34,091 bases of DNA from an uncultured Clostridia bacterium (lineage in GTDB: Bacteria; Bacillota; Clostridia; Christensenellales; CAG-917). Below, one piece after another: positions 1 to 6,384 of the stretch (positions within the stretch are counted from its first letter, which is position 1; every line of letters starts with the position of its first letter). Below the pieces are notes generated by a model that saw only the letters and a program-made list of their open reading frames with translations, did not search any database and was not told the DNA's origin. A program made the position numbers and the translations under genes. The stretch lies in NCBI GenBank assembly GCA_949283145.1, contig CASDRL010000058.1, forward strand, positions 1-34,091, written 5' to 3'.

Positions 1-156
1 CGCCGTCATTTTCCCTCCCTGCCAGAGTACATACAAAATTTTTCCCTGCGCGCCGTTGAAAGCGTCGATATTTTTTTCTTGCAATATCTTATCGAACCTG
101 CGCCCGCCGATCTGTTTTATTTTGGAAATCAAAAATCCGCCTTGTCTTTGCTTCAT
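1..156 (-). CDS. MarR-family transcriptional regulator, N-terminal part (cut by window edge)
   Basis: Only the first 52 codons are in the window; the rest lies off the left edge. The visible N-terminus (GGFLISKIKQIGGRRFDKIL, then AQGKILYVLWQGG) matches the first helices of MarR-type winged-helix regulators, where a dimerisation helix is followed by the AQGRIL-type helix. The ATG overlaps the stop of the upstream DUF5131 gene in an ATGA arrangement, which points to translational coupling. Family members usually repress their own operon through a palindrome at the promoter and are released by small ligands. A palindromic operator candidate sits at the promoter of this operon (1344-1378). The ligand is unknown. 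Confidence 0.8.
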   Translation of the reverse strand, partial: MKQRQGGFLISKIKQIGGRRFDKILQEKNIDAFNGAQGKILYVLWQGGKMTA

Positions 157-812
157 ATCCCGAACTCCTTTGGAAATTCCTGTATCATTTTATCGGCAGG
201 CATAATGCCTTCCAGCGCCTCTTTCATAAAGACGGGGACGCCCCGCGCCTTTGCCTGCATACATAAATTGTCCGCCCATTCCTTTCTTGTAGGAATCTTT
301 CCCTTGCGGTTTCCCGTTTCCGTGCCGATGACCGTCCAACCGATGCCCGAAAAATCGACCTCTCCCACGCCGTCGGAGAGCGGCTCAAACGTGACATGAT
401 AATGCTTTGCTTTTACATTTCGCCTTAAAATTTCCATGCGCTTTCTTTCCGCTGCACAGGTGACGGTCACGCCGAACCAGAGATTATCAAGATCGGTCTG
501 TATATTCAGCCGTTCGGGGCGCTTTGTCAGAAAAAGGTATTGATTGTGCGGCGTCTGCGCCGCCTTTTCAAATACTTTTTCCGTCCAGTCGAACTGCCAA
601 TATGCAAGGTCGCTCATGCCCGTGAGCAGAAAAACTTTCGGCTCCTTTGTATCGAATAAACGAAGTTTGTTTTCAAAAAACTGCGGTTTGAAAAAGTCGT
701 CCGTGATGTGAAAGCGGCGGCAGTTGTTACGCGCGTAGCAATATCGACAACCAATCGGGCAGCCGATAACGATATTCAGATTTTTGATCTTATCTTTGAT
801 GGGAAATACCAT
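153..812 (-). CDS. DUF5131 (phage Gp37/Gp68-like) radical-SAM-type protein
   Basis: The 219-residue protein carries a CxxxCxxC cluster (C18, C22, C25, in GCPIGCRYCYAR) near its N-terminus, as in radical-SAM enzymes binding a 4Fe-4S cluster and S-adenosylmethionine. LFLTKRPERL, WFGVTV and FEPLSDGVGEVDF are the conserved blocks of the DUF5131 family, known from phage Gp37/Gp68 and bacterial copies. The reaction and substrate of the family are not established. It is the middle gene of a minus-strand operon: its ATG lies 3 bases after the flavin reductase stop, with no good ribosome site of its own, and its stop overlaps the MarR start. A flavin reductase next to it could supply electrons to the iron-sulphur cluster; that is inference. 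Confidence 0.82.
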   Translation of the reverse strand: MVFPIKDKIKNLNIVIGCPIGCRYCYARNNCRRFHITDDFFKPQFFENKLRLFDTKEPKVFLLTGMSDLAYWQFDWTEKVFEKAAQTPHNQYLFLTKRPERLNIQTDLDNLWFGVTVTCAAERKRMEILRRNVKAKHYHVTFEPLSDGVGEVDFSGIGWTVIGTETGNRKGKIPTRKEWADNLCMQAKARGVPVFMKEALEGIMPADKMIQEFPKEFGI

Positions 813-815
813 AAT

Positions 816-1319
816 TTATTTTTTCTGCGCGGCGGCAAATTCCCCGTAGCCCTTCCAGCCGAATACCGCATCGACGCTTTCGTCCGCATAAACATTCTTT
901 ACGTTGCAGATATGCAGAACATGGTCGTCCGCATCCACGGTCTCACAGACGCTGGCTACAATGGCAAGGCGGGTTGCTTCGGGAATTTCGATTTCCGTGC
1001 CGGCGAGTTTCTGCATGGCAATGCCGAATTTTTCAACCTTATCGGTAACCCTTCCCGAAGAGGTACCGCAGGCGATGAGTGCGCCCGTAAGCGAAACGCC
1101 GGGAACCGCAATAACTACTTCTTTATTTTTTGCAAGAAGTTCCAAAGTGTAAGCGCCCTTGTTCAGTGAAAACACGACTTTCCCGGGGTTGGTGGAAGCA
1201 TACGTCCAAAAAGCGAGCGTTGCCATGTTCGTTTTCCCATCCGCCTTCTTGGAGCAGATAAAAGTCATGGGATTAGGAGAAGTGAAAACGGGTGCCTGTG
1301 CGATCTTGATTTCTTTCAT
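816..1319 (-). CDS. flavin reductase family protein (FMN-binding split barrel)
   Basis: The 167-residue protein has the usual length and pattern of the flavin reductase/FMN-binding family: PMTFICSKKADGKTNMATLAFW at the start of the barrel, then FSLNKGAYTLELL and ACGTSSGRVTDKVEKFG. Members bind FMN and transfer electrons from NAD(P)H or a partner. The first Met follows a GGGAG ribosome site about 8 bases upstream. It is the first gene of a three-gene operon with the DUF5131 protein and a MarR regulator, driven by the promoter at 1363-1391. A flavin reductase under a MarR regulator is often part of a redox or electrophile response, but the inducer cannot be read from the sequence. Confidence 0.85.
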   Translation of the reverse strand: MKEIKIAQAPVFTSPNPMTFICSKKADGKTNMATLAFWTYASTNPGKVVFSLNKGAYTLELLAKNKEVVIAVPGVSLTGALIACGTSSGRVTDKVEKFGIAMQKLAGTEIEIPEATRLAIVASVCETVDADDHVLHICNVKNVYADESVDAVFGWKGYGEFAAAQKK

Positions 1320-1343
1320 AACAGTGTCTCCCGGAATTATTTA

Positions 1344-1378
1344 TACTATATAGTACAAATGTATAATACTATATGGAA
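1344..1378. promoter_or_regulatory. candidate MarR operator (palindrome plus half copy)
   Basis: A perfect 12 bp palindrome TACTATATAGTA lies at 1344-1355, and a second, imperfect copy (TACTATATGGAA) lies 23 bp away at 1367-1378. One overlaps the -10 box and spacer of the operon promoter, the other lies near the expected transcript start. This is a typical repressor position, and the last gene of the operon encodes a MarR protein. Binding is inferred. Confidence 0.6.
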
Positions 1379-1391
1379 CTAATCCTGTCAA
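1363..1391 (-). promoter_or_regulatory. sigma-A promoter of the flavin reductase/DUF5131/marR operon
   Basis: On the minus strand TTGACA (1391-1386) is separated by exactly 17 bases from TATTAT (1368-1363), 44 bases before the flavin reductase start. A near-perfect promoter covered by an operator suggests a strongly repressed, inducible operon. Confidence 0.8.
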
Positions 1392-1443
1392 GAAAAATTA
1401 TAGGCAAAACGATAATAAATTCCGATATTTTAACCGTTTGGCA

Positions 1444-1560
1444 CCATGGCGTGTGCTTGGCATAGACAAGTGCGGCTTTTAGGCATTGTGGTGCGGCTAT
1501 TGCCGCACCACAAACCTTCGCGCTTCGCGCTCGGGCGCCGCAGCCAAGCACACGCCACGG
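1444..1560. repeat. large nested palindrome (cruciform) beside the operon promoter
   Basis: Outer arms GGCGTGTGCTTGGC (1448-1461) and GCCAAGCACACGCC (1543-1556) are perfect complements. Inside them, TTGTGGTGCGGC (1486-1497) and GCCGCACCACAA (1502-1513) form a perfect 12 bp hairpin with loop TATT. No ORF with family features covers it. It could be an intergenic mobile palindrome or a structured RNA. Confidence 0.6.
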
Positions 1561-1787
1561 AAAAGACAACAAGAACAAAACGGAAAACCAAACCGAAAGC
1601 GCGGCGGCGCGGAGCCGTCCCCGCTAAACCGCTCGGGGATCGGCTGCCGCTTTTCCGCCGCGCCCGTTTTGCGTGTTTCCACAAGGTATGTCGGAACGCA
1701 GGCGGTAGTATCTTGCCCGTAAGTTTAGGCCGCGGAAAAGCACCGAAGGGAATCGTACCGAGACCTATTCGTTTTGTCTCGGGGAGC
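1561..1787. other. non-coding hairpin-rich spacer
   Basis: No credible gene. Complementary GC-rich blocks recur (GCGGCGG near 1601 with CCGCCGC near 1656; CCGAGA with TCTCGG near 1759-1783). The stretch from about 1690 resembles the inner part of the repeat at 1788-1976 (CGGAAAAGCACCGAA occurs in both), so it looks like a decayed partial copy. Confidence 0.45.
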
Positions 1788-1976
1788 ATGCCGGGCCGGA
1801 ACAATACGAACCAGGTTCGACGCCGTCGAACTGCTTGCACCTCAGGACAAGAGATTTTCGGATGATTTTTTGCGGATGAGGCGCAGGCAATAGTTTACAT
1901 ATTGGCAAGCCTCAGCCACGGAAAAGCACCGAAAAGAATTGTTCTGAGGCGGGTGAGTATTGTTTCGGTCCGGCAT
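1788..1976 (-). repeat. interspersed inverted-repeat element, copy A (MITE-like)
   Basis: Begins with ATGCCGGGCCGGAACAATAC and ends with the complement of ATGCCGGACCGAAACAATAC (2 mismatches in 20). Its core, CGCAGGCAATAGTTTACATA, recurs at about 13114 and, inverted, inside the copies at 15472 and 21222. It carries no ORF. It ends 15 bases before the tRNA operon promoter. Confidence 0.75.
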
Positions 1977-1991
1977 AATATAAAAAAATGC

Positions 1992-2020
1992 TTGACAAAG
2001 GCGGCGCCGTGTCGTATTAT
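1992..2020 (+). promoter_or_regulatory. sigma-A promoter of the tRNA operon
   Basis: TTGACA (1992-1997), 17-base spacer, TATTAT (2015-2020), with the tRNA-fMet 5' end 18 bases after the -10 box. The boxes and spacing fit a strong stable-RNA promoter. Confidence 0.85.
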
Positions 2021-2038
2021 CTATGAGCATCATTTCGT

Positions 2039-2114
<76 letters not shown>

Positions 2115-2156
2115 CTTGCGACGGCTTCGCGCAAACGCGAAGCCGCCGTACGATAA

Positions 2157-2233
2157 GGCGGCGTAGCTTAGTTGGTTATAGCGGCCGGTTCATACCCGGC
2201 AGGTCGTTGGTTCGAATCCGACCGCCGCTACCA
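2157..2233 (+). tRNA. tRNA-Met (CAT), elongator
   Basis: 77 bases including CCA. Acceptor GGCGGCG pairs with CGCCGCT (G1-U72 wobble), the anticodon stem GCCGG/CCGGC encloses TTCATAC, and the anticodon is CAT. The acceptor end CGCCGCTA resembles Bacillota elongator tRNA-Met. A tRNA-Ile2 with modified CAT cannot be fully excluded. Confidence 0.9.
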
Positions 2234-2238
2234 AAATC

Positions 2239-2313
2239 GGCCCCATGGTCAAGCGGTTAAGACATCGCCCTTTCACGGCGGTAACCCGAGTTCGAGTCTC
2301 GGTGGGGTCACCA
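2239..2313 (+). tRNA. tRNA-Glu (TTC)
   Basis: 75 bases including CCA. Acceptor GGCCCCA pairs with TGGGGTC, the anticodon loop is CTTTCAC, and the anticodon is TTC. It lies 5 bases after tRNA-Met and is followed at once by a terminator. Confidence 0.94.
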
Positions 2314-2320
2314 CAATCAC

Positions 2321-2351
2321 ACAACCGCTCATGGGAGCGGTTGTTTTATTT
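2321..2351 (+). terminator. rho-independent terminator of the first tRNA operon
   Basis: ACAACCGCTC (2321-2330) pairs with GAGCGGTTGT (2335-2344), a 10 bp stem with a 4-base loop followed by TTTATTT. Only scattered GC-rich sequence without a recognisable promoter lies between it and tRNA-Val. Confidence 0.88.
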
Positions 2352-2464
2352 CGGCAGAGGAGAGCGCTTTCGTCGGAGCTGCGAGTGCCGCACCGCTCGG
2401 ATCCGTCGCGGAACCCGCATTCTATGCGGCTCGATCTTGCGGCGCCGCTCCTCTCCGTCAATGC

Positions 2465-2541
2465 GGAGACTTAGCTCAGTTGGTTAGAGCACTTGCCTTA
2501 CAAGCAAGGGGTCAACGGTTCAAGTCCGCTAGTCTCCACCA
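2465..2541 (+). tRNA. tRNA-Val (TAC)
   Basis: 77 bases including CCA. Acceptor GGAGACT/AGTCTCC is fully paired, and the anticodon stem CTTGC/GCAAG encloses CTTACAA (anticodon TAC). It stands apart from the other tRNAs behind a terminator, and no clear promoter of its own is visible in the 110 bases before it, so it may depend on read-through. Confidence 0.94.
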
Positions 2542-2564
2542 CACAGCCGCAAGGCATCATTTGC

Positions 2565-2592
2565 AACACCCCGCAAGTTTTTGCGGGGTGTT
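2565..2592 (+). terminator. hairpin terminator after tRNA-Val
   Basis: AACACCCCGCAA and TTGCGGGGTGTT form a perfect 12 bp stem with loop GTTT. The following T-tract is poor, so termination may rely on stem stability. Confidence 0.7.
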
Positions 2593-3007
2593 CGCGTATG
2601 TGCCTGCGGCTGTGTTTCCGCAAAAGAAAAATGCAAGACGTTCGCTTGCTCCGCGTTTTTTCACTCTGTTCAAAAACTATCCGCCGCTCACTCATTTTTC
2701 TTTTGCGGTGCGTGCGGCTCACGCCGCCTTATTGTGTTAAGTGAAAACCCGATTTTGTTCGCTTTTTCTTGAGACCGCGACCTTTGGGCGCGGTGCGCCT
2801 GCCGCAGGTGTGCGGCGGAACCGTTGCCTTCGTCAACGCTAACGCTCACGGGAAAACGGCTTGCATCCGTCCCGTTCAAAGGCGTGTTGTCCCTCCGCCG
2901 TTCGGCTCCGTTGGCGGGATGGCAAGCATTGTGCACGGCGAGGAGACGGTCGCGGCATTAAGATAATTAAAAATTTTGCTGTATTATCAAAAATTGATAT
3001 TGTGACG
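2593..3007. other. gene-less stretch with nested complementary blocks
   Basis: No supported gene. From 2775 to 2955 an outer pair CCGCGACC (2775-2782)/GGTCGCGG (2948-2955) encloses several GC-rich self-complementary blocks, which could fold as a structured RNA or be a decayed palindromic repeat. The reading frames here lack family features and ribosome sites. Confidence 0.35.
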
Positions 3008-3016
3008 TGGTATAAT
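3008..3016 (+). promoter_or_regulatory. extended -10 promoter of the membrane-protein cluster
   Basis: TGGTATAAT is a TG-n extended -10 box, 47 bases before the first ATG. A good -35 at 17 bases is absent; TTGATA at 2994-2999 is too close, so an extended -10 type is more likely. Confidence 0.6.
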
Positions 3017-3063
3017 ACATATCAACAGGCGCGCGATGATATCCGCGCCGCAAGGAGGAATGT

Positions 3064-3954
3064 ATGAAAGTCGCAGGTTGTGTGACGAGGATAGTGGTCT
3101 ACACCGTCGTCATCATCATGGGGATCCTCGCACTTGTCGTGCCGCCCGCCCTCGAAGATTATTGGTTTGAGGCGGAGATGCAGCAGAATTTGGAGCGGAT
3201 CGCTGCCGCATTGGACAATCCGTTCTGCATTCAGGCGTTGCTGCCCATCGGCATCATCGGCGTGCTCTTCAATTCGGCAGCGCTCGGGATAGGCGTTGTT
3301 TCTTTCCGCAAGAGAAAGGGCAGGAATGCCGCCGCACAGCTCCCCGGTGTGCTCGCCGGATATTCGCCGGAAAACGTCATGGACTTTCTCGTGTACATCG
3401 CGAGGGTGGTGATCGGTCTCATATTTGTCGGGTTTGCGGGGTGCGGGCTCTTCGCGCCGTACAGCGTGATCAACAAGTTTGTCGTCGCCATTTCGGTTCT
3501 GTTCACGGTGGGGAACGCCGCGGCTCTCGGTTTTTGCGTCGTTGGGAAGAGGAAAACAGGCGTGGAAGAGACTGCCGGGAGTGCCGAAAGCGGCGGGACA
3601 GCCGCTTCGCAAGTGAGATTTGTCGCGCCCGGTGCACAGCCGCCCGTCACGCCTGCCGCACCCGCACGCCCCGTGCCGCCAGCACAGCCTGTGCAAGATA
3701 CAAACTTTGCTCCGTCCGCCCGTCAGACACAGCAAGCGCCTCAAGCGACCGATTCGCATGTTCAGCAGCCCGTTTCGCCCGTTCAACCGCCTGTTGCGCC
3801 GATATATCCCGCGCAGCCTATGTACGGCGGACGTGATGCGTACGGCGGGTGGTATGATGATTTCGGCGGCTACCACGATGCATACGGCGGCTATTATGAC
3901 GCCTATGGCGGTTATCACTCGGCGGACGGCAGTTATTATCCGCCAATGCAATGA
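3064..3954 (+). CDS. membrane protein with duplicated hydrophobic module and Tyr/Gly-rich tail
   Basis: The function is not recognised. The 296 residues comprise hydrophobic segments at about 9-30, 60-85 and 105-165, a Pro/Gln/Ala-rich linker (about 190-255), and a tail of roughly 7-residue units of the type GGYYDAY ending DGSYYPPMQ. The hydrophobic part looks internally duplicated: VLFNSAALGIGVVSFRKRKG (about 68-87) resembles VLFTVGNAAALGFCVVGKRK (about 146-165). The start is fixed by AAGGAGG 5 bases upstream. The next two genes encode similar small membrane proteins, and the second repeats the VGNAAAL motif. The tail is probably cytoplasmic or surface-exposed and disordered; phosphorylation of its tyrosines or self-association are possibilities, not findings. 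Confidence 0.75.
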   Translation: MKVAGCVTRIVVYTVVIIMGILALVVPPALEDYWFEAEMQQNLERIAAALDNPFCIQALLPIGIIGVLFNSAALGIGVVSFRKRKGRNAAAQLPGVLAGYSPENVMDFLVYIARVVIGLIFVGFAGCGLFAPYSVINKFVVAISVLFTVGNAAALGFCVVGKRKTGVEETAGSAESGGTAASQVRFVAPGAQPPVTPAAPARPVPPAQPVQDTNFAPSARQTQQAPQATDSHVQQPVSPVQPPVAPIYPAQPMYGGRDAYGGWYDDFGGYHDAYGGYYDAYGGYHSADGSYYPPMQ

Positions 3955-4034
3955 CATTCGCCGTGCGTCGTCGCGGACGCATATCTGCGTGCTCGGCCGG
4001 TCGCACGGGACAGGCATAAAAAGGAGGAAATGCA

Positions 4035-4619
4035 ATGAATAAAACTTTGACGGTTTCCAAGATAGTGATCGGGGCGGTCGTGCTTACGGTCGGCGTCGCG
4101 GTCTTCATACTCAGCAGCATCGGGATCGCGGTATCCTCGTTTTACAGCACATTATTTATTTCGCTGCCCATGTTCTTTATAGGGTTCGGCGGCATGGTCG
4201 CGGGCATATTAGCCATCGTCGGGAATGCCGCCGCGCTCTCCGCCATGAAAAAGGCGGAGCGCGGTGCGGCGATGCGGAACGGATATATGCCTACCGCATA
4301 CGGGCAGCCCGGCATGTACGGCGGGCAATACGGCGCTCAGCCCTGCCCGCGGCAGTACGGTGCTCCCGTATATCCTCCGCAGGCTCAGCCTTATGCGCCT
4401 TACGGTGCTCCGCAGCGTCCGCCTTACGGCGCTCCCGTGCAGGGACAGATGCCCCCGCGTCCCATGCCCCCCTACGGCGCTCCCGGTGTTCGCCGGGCGG
4501 CTCCCGCGCAGGCGGACACGCCGGTCAAACAATCTCCGTTCCCGTCTGCAGCCCCAAGCCGTGAGGACGGGCGCACGCAGACCGCAAAACAGGACGTTCC
4601 GGACTCCGACAAAGAATAA
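4035..4619 (+). CDS. small membrane protein with YGAP-rich tail
   Basis: The function is not recognised. 194 residues: two transmembrane segments (about 8-33 and 38-68) ending in ILAIVGNAAALSAMKKAERG, the same VGNAAAL module as in the preceding protein. A long Pro/Tyr/Gly/Ala tail follows, with repeated YGAP and PYGAP units from about residue 85 to 155, and then a polar end. AAGGAGG lies 7 bases before the chosen ATG; another ATG 5 bases upstream is in a different frame. It lies 80 bases downstream of the first gene of the cluster and 18 bases before the third. Confidence 0.72.
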   Translation: MNKTLTVSKIVIGAVVLTVGVAVFILSSIGIAVSSFYSTLFISLPMFFIGFGGMVAGILAIVGNAAALSAMKKAERGAAMRNGYMPTAYGQPGMYGGQYGAQPCPRQYGAPVYPPQAQPYAPYGAPQRPPYGAPVQGQMPPRPMPPYGAPGVRRAAPAQADTPVKQSPFPSAAPSREDGRTQTAKQDVPDSDKE

Positions 4620-4637
4620 ACTCCGCACTCCGATGCG

Positions 4638-5096
4638 GTGAACGGGGAGGGAAGCGTCCCGTCGGCAAACGGCTTCACACGGCTTATGAAAACAGCGGCA
4701 AAAGTATTTTTGATCCTCGGGATCATCTTCTCGTTCTACCTGATCTATCCTTTGGTGCTCGGCATCATAGCGTGCAAGAAACTCGGGAACAGCAAGGATA
4801 TCGAGGAGATCCACAACTGGGGCATCATCTCGCTCATCCTGGTCAGCATTGTCGGCGGCATAATCATGCTGGTGATGAAAGAGGAGGACCTCTACGACAG
4901 CCCGGAGGAAGCGGCGGCGGCAAAGGCGCGTAAAGCGCAGGGGTGGTATGCGCAGCAGAACGCGGGCGGCACTCCCTACTATTGCGGCTATGATGACCGC
5001 GGCGGCTACTATGACGGCTATGGCGGTTATTACGACGCGGCAGGCGGCTATTATGCGCCCGACGGACGCTATTATCCGCCTCGATCGAACGGTTAA
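4638..5096 (+). CDS. small membrane protein with Tyr/Gly-rich tail
   Basis: The function is not recognised. 152 residues from a GTG at 4638, or 136 from the ATG at 4686, which starts directly before the first hydrophobic segment (MKTAAKVFLILGIIF). Neither start has a well-placed ribosome site, so the start is uncertain. Two transmembrane segments are followed by an acidic/Ala stretch and a tail of units such as GGYYDGYGGYYDAAGGYY ending DGRYYPP, almost the same ending as the first protein of the cluster (DGSYYPP). Shared tails on proteins with differing membrane parts suggest that the tail is the functional link. No plus-strand terminator with a T-tract follows. Confidence 0.72.
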   Translation: MNGEGSVPSANGFTRLMKTAAKVFLILGIIFSFYLIYPLVLGIIACKKLGNSKDIEEIHNWGIISLILVSIVGGIIMLVMKEEDLYDSPEEAAAAKARKAQGWYAQQNAGGTPYYCGYDDRGGYYDGYGGYYDAAGGYYAPDGRYYPPRSNG

Positions 5097-5161
5097 ATCC
5101 TCTGTTTTGTCAACAATGCCCTTTGCGGGACTTCCCGCAAAAGGGTGGCGAGACACAAAAA

Positions 5162-5183
5162 AAGCGCCGCTTTTGCGGCGCTT
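5162..5183 (-). terminator. terminator of the DUF1292 gene
   Basis: AAGCGCCGC/GCGGCGCTT is a perfect 9 bp stem with a 4-base loop. Read on the minus strand it is followed by TTTTTTTGTG, and it lies about 50 bases after the DUF1292 stop. On the plus strand it lacks a T-tract. Confidence 0.82.
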
Positions 5184-5208
5184 CCGTATGTCTTGCGATG
5201 TCTTATGC

Positions 5209-5234
5209 CGCTCCCGCATAGGGGGAGGGGAAGG
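5209..5234. repeat. short purine-rich palindromic repeat
   Basis: CTCCCGCATAGGGGGAGGGG directly abuts the stop of the DUF1292 gene. Its complement shares the CCCCCTnTGCGGGAGnGG pattern with a stretch inside the FAD oxidoreductase gene (about 25642-25662). Confidence 0.4.
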
Positions 5235-5600
5235 TCATTGCTCGTTCGCTTTATCCAGCATCCCGAGGTACTTTGCAAAGACCGCGGAGGCGATCTCCGC
5301 GTCGTCTTCCACGCGCAGGAACTCCTGCCCCTCGGCTGAGAAGTCGCACCTGAAGACGATGGCTTCGTCGTCGTTGATGCCTTCGATGGGAGTGAGGGGA
5401 TGCAGGATGCAATAAAGGCGCTTTTCGCCCTCTTTTTCGTGCGGGATGACGGCGACTTGCTCGAATTTGAGTTCCCTGCCGTTTTCGTCCATGAGCACGA
5501 CGGGGTCGCGGTTGTCCGGGTCGAGCAGGACGTCTATGATGCTGACGGGAACAAGTTCTTCCCTTTCCCTGTTGTTTCCGTGTTCGTTTCCCTTGTCCAT
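5235..5600 (-). CDS. DUF1292 family protein
   Basis: A 121-residue acidic soluble protein matching DUF1292: an IIDVLLDPDNRDPVVLMDENG type start, FEQVAVIPHE, LYCILHPL and an acidic end (DEAIVFRCD, EGQEFLRVEDD). The family is common in Bacillota (YrzB type) and has no established function; members often lie near yrrK/yqgF-type housekeeping genes, which is not the case here. The start is set by AGGAGGGATC before the ATG. It is a single-gene unit with its own terminator, divergent from tRNA-Arg. Confidence 0.82.
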   Translation of the reverse strand: MDKGNEHGNNREREELVPVSIIDVLLDPDNRDPVVLMDENGRELKFEQVAVIPHEKEGEKRLYCILHPLTPIEGINDDEAIVFRCDFSAEGQEFLRVEDDAEIASAVFAKYLGMLDKANEQ

Positions 5601-5655
5601 GATCCCTCCTTAGCCCGCCTCGGCGCGTGCCGCCGTCGGTGTTTCGGATATATCT

Positions 5656-5684
5656 ATGTTATCACAATCCCGCCCCGCCGTAAA
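5656..5684 (-). promoter_or_regulatory. possible promoter of the DUF1292 gene
   Basis: Minus strand TTTACG (5684-5679), 17 bases, TAACAT (5661-5656). Both boxes are only partial matches, but position and spacing are right. Confidence 0.4.
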
Positions 5685-5779
5685 GACCGCAAAACGGAGA
5701 TCGGCGGGTTTCCCATTGGACTTATACTTTTTGAAACCGGCAAAGAAGAGCAACACCCGAAATACGCACGCCAAAACAG

Positions 5780-5808
5780 TTGACATCAAACGGGCAACGC
5801 AATATAAT
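5780..5808 (+). promoter_or_regulatory. consensus sigma-A promoter of tRNA-Arg
   Basis: TTGACA (5780-5785), 17 bases, TATAAT (5803-5808): a perfect consensus promoter with the tRNA 5' end 20 bases after the -10 box. Confidence 0.9.
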
Positions 5809-5828
5809 CTTAATGCTCGAAAGGGCAT

Positions 5829-5905
5829 GTACCATTAGCCCAGCTGGATAGAGCGTCTGGCTACGGACCAGAAGGTCGGGGGTTCGAATCCCTCATGGTA
5901 CGCCA
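5829..5905 (+). tRNA. tRNA-Arg (ACG)
   Basis: 77 bases including CCA. Acceptor GTACCAT/ATGGTAC is fully paired with discriminator G, and the anticodon stem TCTGG/CCAGA encloses CTACGGA (anticodon ACG, read as ICG). It is a single-gene transcription unit. Its 3' end is part of the long palindrome that follows. Confidence 0.95.
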
Positions 5906-5946
5906 ACAGAAAAGGGACAGCACGCGCTGTCCCTTTTCTGTTGGCG
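5901..5946. terminator. 21 bp perfect palindrome/terminator fused to the tRNA-Arg 3' end
   Basis: The arm at 5901-5921, starting inside the tRNA acceptor end with CGCCA, pairs perfectly for 21 bp with 5926-5946 around loop ACGC. The core (ACAGAAAAGGGACAGC) can act as a terminator, although the T-run lies within the stem. The overlap with the mature tRNA end is unusual; formation of the full hairpin would compete with the acceptor stem. Confidence 0.7.
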
Positions 5947-6310
5947 TAGCATAGACCGGAAGCGAGCCTTGCGGCGAAATGCCACTTTAAGCGAGATGTC
6001 TTTTTTACAAAATTTTATACGGGATGACCGTCATATTGCCGCGGGTTCGGCGGCTTGCACCGCAAGACGCTTGCGCCCTTTCCCATATGCTCGCGGCATG
6101 TCCAACACTATGTCTGAATATTCCCGTCTGCGGCGTCATTCACTTATGGCGCACATCCCTCACAGTATCCGACAGCACGCGCTGTCCCTTTTCTGTTGGC
6201 GTACCATAAACGGGGGCAAACCTGGCGGCGAAACATTGCCGAAAGCGAGACGGCTTTTACGGGACTTCGCGCAAGTGGTGCACTTACTTATGGTGCACAT
6301 TTACTATGGG
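5916..6310. repeat. degenerate tandem duplication downstream of tRNA-Arg
   Basis: GACAGCACGCGCTGTCCCTT occurs at 5916 and again at 6171, each followed by TTCTGTTGGCGTA and then by diverged but alignable sequence (GCGGCGAAA..GCC..AAGCGAGA). Near the ends, CACTTATGGCGCACAT and ACTTATGGTGCACAT also match. The second copy reads GGCGTACCAT, the exact complement of the tRNA-Arg 3' end (ATGGTACGCC). No gene is supported in this stretch. Confidence 0.6.
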
Positions 6311-6331
6311 AGGGCGGCGAGAAAGGGCAAA

Positions 6332-6359
6332 ACAAAAAGGAGCGTGGGCTCCTTTTTGT
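6332..6359 (-). terminator. terminator of the ferredoxin gene
   Basis: ACAAAAAGGAGC (6332-6343) and GCTCCTTTTTGT (6348-6359) form a perfect 12 bp stem. A and T runs on both sides would let it work in both directions. It lies 25 bases after the ferredoxin stop. Confidence 0.85.
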
Positions 6360-6384
6360 GCTTAGGATTGATCGTAATGCGTTT

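Noticed and set aside
1446..1865. Overlapping open frames of 60-140 codons on both strands
   Set aside because: They lie in palindromic repeat DNA, are rich in Arg and Ala in every frame, and lack ribosome sites and conserved motifs.
2172..2474. 100-codon open frame over the tRNA cluster
   Set aside because: It reads through tRNA-Met, tRNA-Glu and a terminator, so it is not a protein gene.
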